Assembly: GCA_003167305.1 (NCBI GenBank)
Contig: PMTP01000160.1
Span: forward strand, 643-9,355
DNA: 8,713 nucleotides
Direction: 5' to 3'
Source: Acidobacteriaceae bacterium
GTDB taxonomy: Bacteria > Acidobacteriota > Terriglobia > Terriglobales > Acidobacteriaceae
Below the pieces are notes generated by a model that was not told the origin of the DNA, searched no databases, and worked only from the letters and a program-made list of their open reading frames with translations. Of this stretch, positions 6,083 through 8,713 are shown one piece after another. Position 1 is the first letter of the stretch. The number at the start of each line of letters is the position of its first letter. Both the position numbers and the translations under genes were made by a program.

Positions 6083-6382
6083 TTAACTGATCTTCAGGAA
6101 GACCATTGCGAACGTGAACAGGGTGAGCGACTCGATGAAGGCCAGACCGATCAGCAGGAACATCAGCAAGCCGGCGCGTGCGCCGGGGTTGCGCGCCAAA
6201 GCCTCGGTGGTTGAACCAACGGCGTTGCCCTGGCCGAGGCCGCACAGACCTGCTGCCAGACCCATGCCGAGGCCAACGCCAATTGGCGCCAAATTGATAA
6301 CGGCTGATCCGCCATCCGCAAAGGCCGGAATGGCGAAGCAAAGCACCGCCAGGGCCATGAACACATATTGCAGCTTCTTCAT
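6083..6382 (-). CDS. atpE: F-type ATP synthase c subunit
   Basis: A 99-residue c subunit, which forms the membrane rotor ring that carries the coupling ion past the a subunit. Helix 1 has the Gly-rich run 'GVGLGMGLAAGLCGLGQGNAVG' (about 35-56). The cytoplasmic loop is 'ALARNPGAR' (RNP where RQP is common). Helix 2 carries the ion-binding carboxylate Glu84 in 'GLAFIESLTLFTF'. Gln51 and Ser85 align with two further ligands of Na+-binding rings. The protein is longer than the usual 70-90 residues because of an N-terminal segment, 'MKKLQYVFMALAVLCFAIPAFADGG', that looks like a cleavable signal peptide (Ala-Phe-Ala before Asp23). AGGAG (6387-6391) lies 4 nt before the ATG and supports this start. 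It is the last gene of the atp cluster, 214 nt after atpB. Confidence 0.96.
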   Translation of the reverse strand: MKKLQYVFMALAVLCFAIPAFADGGSAVINLAPIGVGLGMGLAAGLCGLGQGNAVGSTTEALARNPGARAGLLMFLLIGLAFIESLTLFTFAMVFLKIS

Positions 6383-6469
6383 AGTTCTCCTGCTTCACTA
6401 GAATTGGCCGCCAGTAGGTGGTTGAGGCTCACCATGCTGGCCCCCTCACGCTTGCGGCCTACCGTTGGC

Positions 6470-6491
6470 CCGGAGCGGAAGCGCTCTCCGG
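6470..6491. other. Small GC-rich hairpin upstream of atpE
   Basis: CCGGAG (6470-6475) pairs with CTCCGG (6486-6491), and the stem extends by CG/CG with a 2-nt bulge around a GAAG loop. It lies in the atpB-atpE gap about 90 nt before the atpE start, so it could structure or stabilise the atpE mRNA. Confidence 0.4.
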
Positions 6492-6499
6492 CGGAATCT

Positions 6500-6592
6500 T
6501 GTTGAAAAACAGCTTTCAGCTTTCAGCCGTCAGCTCACAGCTATGCAGTTCACAGTTCGATGCCAAACCTGATAGCCGATAGCTGAAAGCTG
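6500..6592 (-). terminator. Long-loop hairpin with T-run between atpB and atpE (possible attenuator)
   Basis: On the coding (minus) strand, five nt after the atpB stop codon, CAGCTTTCAGCT (6592-6581) begins a 12-bp perfect inverted repeat that closes with AGCTGAAAGCTG (6521-6510) and is followed at once by TTTTT (6509-6505). The loop is 59 nt and contains more heptamer repeats that can pair among themselves. A hairpin followed by a T-run is the shape of an intrinsic terminator, but the long loop makes partial readthrough likely. It may limit atpE transcription from upstream, or protect the 3' end of atpB mRNA. Confidence 0.45.
6510..6592. repeat. Forward and inverted CAGCNNN heptamer cluster
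   Basis: Seven forward units run from 6510: CAGCTTT, CAGCTTT, CAGCCGT, CAGCTCA, CAGCTAT, one spare G, CAGTTCA, CAGTTCG (to 6559). After about 12 nt, inverted units read on the minus strand from 6592: CAGCTTT, CAGCTAT, CGGCTAT. Period seven is exact apart from one inserted base. I recall similar GCTGATA/CAGCTTT strings in intergenic DNA of acidobacterial genomes, but could not check this. Confidence 0.7.
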
Positions 6593-6596
6593 CCTT

Positions 6597-7328
6597 TTAG
6601 TGCTCGTGCGAAACCGCCATGGATAGATAAATCATTGACAGAAGCATAAAGACATAAGCCTGGACCAAAGCAACGAGAAAATGCAGTCCGAGAAACGCTG
6701 TCGGAGCTACTGCCGGGAACATCGAAAAACAAATCAGCGTTAACAAATCACTGGCCAGCATATTTGCGTAAAGACGAATCGTGAGCGACATGATGCGCGC
6801 CAGATGAGAGATGATCTCGACCGGGAACATCAACGGAATCAGCCACCATACCGGTCCTGCAAACTGCTTCAGGTAGCCGATGGGGCCGTTTGCGCGGAGA
6901 CCGTGGAAGTTGTAGTAAAGGAATGTGAGCACCGCAATGCCCAATGGAACCACGGGCTGGGCGGTAGGTGTATCGACGCCCGGAATCAAGCCAATAAGAT
7001 TGTTGAAGACCACGAATAACAGAACGCAGGTCACGAATGCTTGAAATCGCTCATATCCGTGGCCAATGACCTGCTCGGCCTGGTCGCCGACGAAGCCGTG
7101 AATCATCTCGGCTATCTGCTGCGCCGGATTTGGCTTCTCCACAGAGAGGCTGATCCGCACAATCACAAAAAATGCAATGAGGCAGCAGACCACCAGCAAT
7201 TCCATCGCAAACGTGTCATTGATGGCAGTGGCTGGAGTGACAGAAATGCCCACAGCATGCAGCACAAAAGCAACGATGCCACCGAACAAATGATTCAACA
7301 AACGGGTAAATGCTAAAGATTCCGGCAT
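6597..7328 (-). CDS. atpB: F-type ATP synthase a subunit
   Basis: A 243-residue integral membrane a subunit, which forms the two half-channels for the coupling ion beside the c ring. The essential arginine is Arg185 in 'IMSLTIRLYANMLASDLL', equivalent to E. coli Arg210. Asp194 fits the E. coli Glu219 position, and His216 and Gln223 in 'LHFLVALVQAYVFMLL' fit His245 and Gln252. The C-terminus 'SMIYLSMAVSHEH' is close to the E. coli ending. 'FNNLIGLIPG' marks the helix 3 region. I chose ATG 7328, which begins 'MPESLAFTRLLNHLFGG' and has AAGGA only 3 nt upstream. An in-frame TTG at 7361 would add 11 residues but lacks the family look. Third codon positions are unusually AT-rich for this locus (CTT, GAT, TTA, ATT, TTT), unlike atpI and atpZ. 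It is co-directional with atpI, 84 nt downstream of it. Confidence 0.96.
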   Translation of the reverse strand: MPESLAFTRLLNHLFGGIVAFVLHAVGISVTPATAINDTFAMELLVVCCLIAFFVIVRISLSVEKPNPAQQIAEMIHGFVGDQAEQVIGHGYERFQAFVTCVLLFVVFNNLIGLIPGVDTPTAQPVVPLGIAVLTFLYYNFHGLRANGPIGYLKQFAGPVWWLIPLMFPVEIISHLARIMSLTIRLYANMLASDLLTLICFSMFPAVAPTAFLGLHFLVALVQAYVFMLLSMIYLSMAVSHEH

Positions 7329-7412
7329 GAATCCTTGAGTCTTTCCGTCTCCGGGCAGCAAATCGCATCCGCCGCGGAGCCTGTTTCAGTCTTGTTTCCG
7401 TCCCTGTCTCGA

Positions 7413-7826
7413 TCACTCGCGCAGCAACCGGATCGCCTCCCAGCCAATGGCCAGCACTGCAAGGCTCAGGCCGAAGAGAAGTGCCACAATCGAGCCATGG
7501 AAACACTTCAGGCTACCATAGATCACCCCGGCAAAGACGGTGAGCCTGAGCACAAAGAAGAGAACCACCACCGGAGCGCTGCCGGGGGTCTTCTGCTTGT
7601 CCATTCTGGCGTTGATGACGCGCACCAGACGCTGCCACTCCCAGATGCTGGCCGCCGAAATCAGCGTGCCGGTCCCGAGCAGCGCTGCGCTCGGCCAGCC
7701 CCCGCCAATCCACACAGCAATGGCTGTAACCATTCCTAAAATCAATGTATTGCGAAGAGCGCGTTTCAGCAGAAGTTGAAGATCCTGATCCGTGAAATCC
7801 GATAAGAAATGGGTTGGCTCGGTCAT
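7413..7826 (-). CDS. atpI: AtpI-like ATP synthase assembly protein
   Basis: A 137-residue protein with four predicted membrane helices (about 25-41, 44-66, 84-105 and 108-128), fitting the ATP synthase I chain family. Family members aid c-ring assembly or stability and, in some species, Mg2+ supply; they are not part of the core enzyme. Charged residues lie between helices 2 and 3 ('EWQRLVRVINARMDKQK'), and Arg94 sits within helix 3 (VLRLTVFAG). Sequence in this family is poorly conserved, so the call rests on helix layout and on position directly before atpB. The ATG shares one base with the TGA of atpZ (TGATG), a sign of translational coupling. The same frame is open upstream to 7970 but overlaps atpZ with low-quality sequence, so the ATG at 7826 is taken. 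Confidence 0.82.
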   Translation of the reverse strand: MTEPTHFLSDFTDQDLQLLLKRALRNTLILGMVTAIAVWIGGGWPSAALLGTGTLISAASIWEWQRLVRVINARMDKQKTPGSAPVVVLFFVLRLTVFAGVIYGSLKCFHGSIVALLFGLSLAVLAIGWEAIRLLRE

Positions 7827-8140
7827 CAGTGATTCTCGCCGCTTCCCTTCCCGCTCCCGTTCTGGGCCGAGTCCTGTATGCGGGATTTCTTTTCGCCGGC
7901 AATTGCCGTCTGAATCACATAAAACAGCCCGGCGATGCTGCCAAAGACGATCCCGGCAAACTCCATCCACGTCTGATGCAGCCGGTTACCCGCCCACCAG
8001 CCAGCCGCCCAGCCGATAAACACCGTCGCGGGCAGCACAAAGGCAAGATACAGCAGCTTTTCCGCCGCAATATAGGCGGCCAGTCCGCCCGAGGACTTCT
8101 CGGGCGGCTTCGACTCCGGTAGGTCGCGGTGAAAGGGCAT
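7826..8140 (-). CDS. atpZ: AtpZ-like small membrane protein of the ATP synthase operon
   Basis: A 104-residue protein with two membrane helices (about 29-51, 'LLYLAFVLPATVFIGWAAGWWAG', and 59-81, 'FAGIVFGSIAGLFYVIQTA' in its core). It fits the AtpZ family, short helical-hairpin proteins encoded first in many atp operons. AtpZ with AtpI has been linked to Mg2+/Ca2+ movement for the ATP synthase, but its role is not fixed. The N-terminus is Pro- and Lys-rich and the C-terminus is Gly/Ser-rich, both predicted soluble. The start is well supported: AAAGGAG on the minus strand lies 5 nt before ATG 8140. The open frame running to 8293 crosses into the divergent lysS gene and is rejected. It is the first gene of the atp set and its stop overlaps atpI by one base. 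Confidence 0.82.
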   Translation of the reverse strand: MPFHRDLPESKPPEKSSGGLAAYIAAEKLLYLAFVLPATVFIGWAAGWWAGNRLHQTWMEFAGIVFGSIAGLFYVIQTAIAGEKKSRIQDSAQNGSGKGSGENH

Positions 8141-8178
8141 GGTGACTCCTTTCAGCATACAGTGCAAACCGGCGAGCA

Positions 8179-8208
8179 GGTATACTTCCCTTTTAGGCAT
8201 TTGCCCAA
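8179..8208 (-). promoter_or_regulatory. Candidate atp operon promoter with symmetric -10
   Basis: On the minus strand TTGGGC (8203-8208) and TATACC (8179-8184) are 18 nt apart in the 85-bp gap between the divergent atpZ and lysS starts. The core GTATAC (8180-8185) is a palindrome, so on the plus strand TATACT (8181-8186, five of six matches) can be a -10 for lysS. No good plus-strand -35 is visible. It is the only promoter-like site I see in this gap. Confidence 0.4.
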
Positions 8209-8214
8209 AAATGG

Positions 8215-8219
8215 AAGGA
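8215..8219 (+). promoter_or_regulatory. Ribosome binding site deciding the lysS start
   Basis: AAGGA within GGAAGGAAG lies 6 nt before GTG 8226. The in-frame ATG at 8211 has no comparable site upstream and would place this sequence inside the coding region. Confidence 0.65.
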
Positions 8220-8225
8220 AGTTCA

Positions 8226-8713
8226 GTGTTCGATTCGGAATTTGAGCGCAGCCTCTTCGATCTGCGCAAAGCAAAAATCGAAGAGATCGTCAAGCTGGGA
8301 CAGGCCGCTTATCCTAACCACTTCTCGGCCTCGCACACCGTGCCTGAGGTGCGCGCCCAATGGGGCGAGGCGCAAGCCGAGGCTCTGGAAGCGCCGCGCG
8401 TAACAGTGGCCGTCGCCGGGCGCATCATGGCCATCCGAGCCCAAGGCAAGGCCGGCTTCGCGACCCTGCAACAGGACGGCCAGCGGCTGCAAATCTACGT
8501 CCGCCTCGACGCCGTCGGCGAGCAGGGCTTCGCTCTCTACAAGCTCCTCGACATGGGTGACCACATCGGCGTCACGGGCTACCTCTTCCGCACGCGGACC
8601 GGCGAATTGACTGTCCACGTCGAGACGCTGACCTTCCTGGCCAAGGCGATGCTGGCGCTGCCCGAGAAGTTTCACGGCCTGGCCGACGTCGAGTTGCGCT
8701 ACCGCCAGCGCTA
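8226..8713 (+). CDS. lysS: Lysine--tRNA ligase, class II (3' partial)
   Basis: The first 162 codons of a class II lysyl-tRNA synthetase, which charges tRNA-Lys with lysine in the cytoplasm using ATP. The visible part is the N-terminal helix ('FERSLFDLRKAKIEEIVKLGQAAYP') followed by the OB-fold anticodon-binding domain: 'VTVAVAGRIMAIRAQGKAGFATLQQDGQRLQIYV', then 'LLDMGDHIGVTGYLFRTRTGELTVHVETLTFLAKAMLALPEK', ending at 'GLADVELRYRQRY', which normally leads into class II motif 1. The catalytic domain lies beyond the window. I chose GTG 8226 because of its ribosome binding site and because homologues I recall begin with M-F-(E/D)-S; an in-frame ATG at 8211 would add five residues. It is divergent from the atp genes with only 85 bp between starts, too short for a T-box or lysine riboswitch. 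Confidence 0.95.
   Translation, partial: MFDSEFERSLFDLRKAKIEEIVKLGQAAYPNHFSASHTVPEVRAQWGEAQAEALEAPRVTVAVAGRIMAIRAQGKAGFATLQQDGQRLQIYVRLDAVGEQGFALYKLLDMGDHIGVTGYLFRTRTGELTVHVETLTFLAKAMLALPEKFHGLADVELRYRQR

Noticed and set aside
6510..6592. CRISPR array
   Set aside because: The repeats are 7 nt long and contiguous with no spacers of constant length, and no cas genes are present.
7827..7970. Longer start for atpI
   Set aside because: The added residues are Arg/Glu-rich sequence antisense in frame to nothing useful and overlap atpZ; the TGATG junction marks the start.
8141..8225. T-box or lysine riboswitch before lysS
   Set aside because: Only 85 bp separate the divergent starts, too short for either, and no matching motifs are visible.
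8141..8293. Longer start for atpZ
   Set aside because: It would run through the lysS coding start; the ATG at 8140 has an excellent ribosome binding site and fits the family length.

Overview
The window is a GC-rich bacterial chromosome segment, roughly 60-65% G+C in most genes. I judge it most likely to be an acidobacterium (Acidobacteriota). The basis is recalled family resemblance: the permease with a long soluble tail, a bactofilin next to a short methyltransferase-like gene whose C-terminus looks acidobacterial, the secreted protein at 4436-5281, and the style of the lysyl-tRNA synthetase N-terminus. No database search was possible, so the taxonomy is an inference.

Layout. (1) 1-2193 (+): an APC-type amino-acid permease, cut at its 5' end by the window edge, with a C-terminal soluble domain resembling the universal stress protein fold. 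(2) 2194-2332: a convergent intergenic gap holding two tandem 24-nt units that each fold into a hairpin. (3) 4173 down to 2333 (-): a probable three-gene operon of bactofilin, SAM-methyltransferase-like protein and UPF0173/YtkL-type metallo-beta-lactamase-fold hydrolase. (4) 4436-5281 (+): a secreted protein of unknown function, divergent from the bactofilin. (5) 5305-6011 (+): a VapBC-like toxin-antitoxin pair with its own promoter, lower in GC than its surroundings. (6) 6029-6070: a 15-bp perfect hairpin between the convergent toxin and atpE genes. (7) 8140 down to 6083 (-): the membrane half of an F-type ATP synthase operon in the order atpZ, atpI, atpB, atpE. (8) 8226-8713 (+): the start of lysS, divergent from the atp genes and cut by the window edge.

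How the genes work together. The atp genes encode the a subunit, the c ring and two small membrane proteins thought to help c-ring assembly or ion supply. The b and delta subunits and the F1 genes are absent: after atpE comes a terminator and then the convergent toxin-antitoxin pair, so this locus is a split ATP synthase operon. Bactofilin forms cytoskeletal polymers; why it is co-transcribed with a methyltransferase-like gene and a hydrolase is unknown.

The most unusual structures are non-coding. A run of CAGCNNN-like heptamers between atpB and atpE reads forward and then inverted, and ends in a T-run on the coding strand, so it could act as a partial terminator inside the operon. The tandem 24-nt hairpin units at 2226-2273 keep their spacing, loops and pairing while the stem sequence changes. 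atpB is visibly AT-richer at third codon positions than its operon neighbours. I found no clearly new defence or biosynthetic system.
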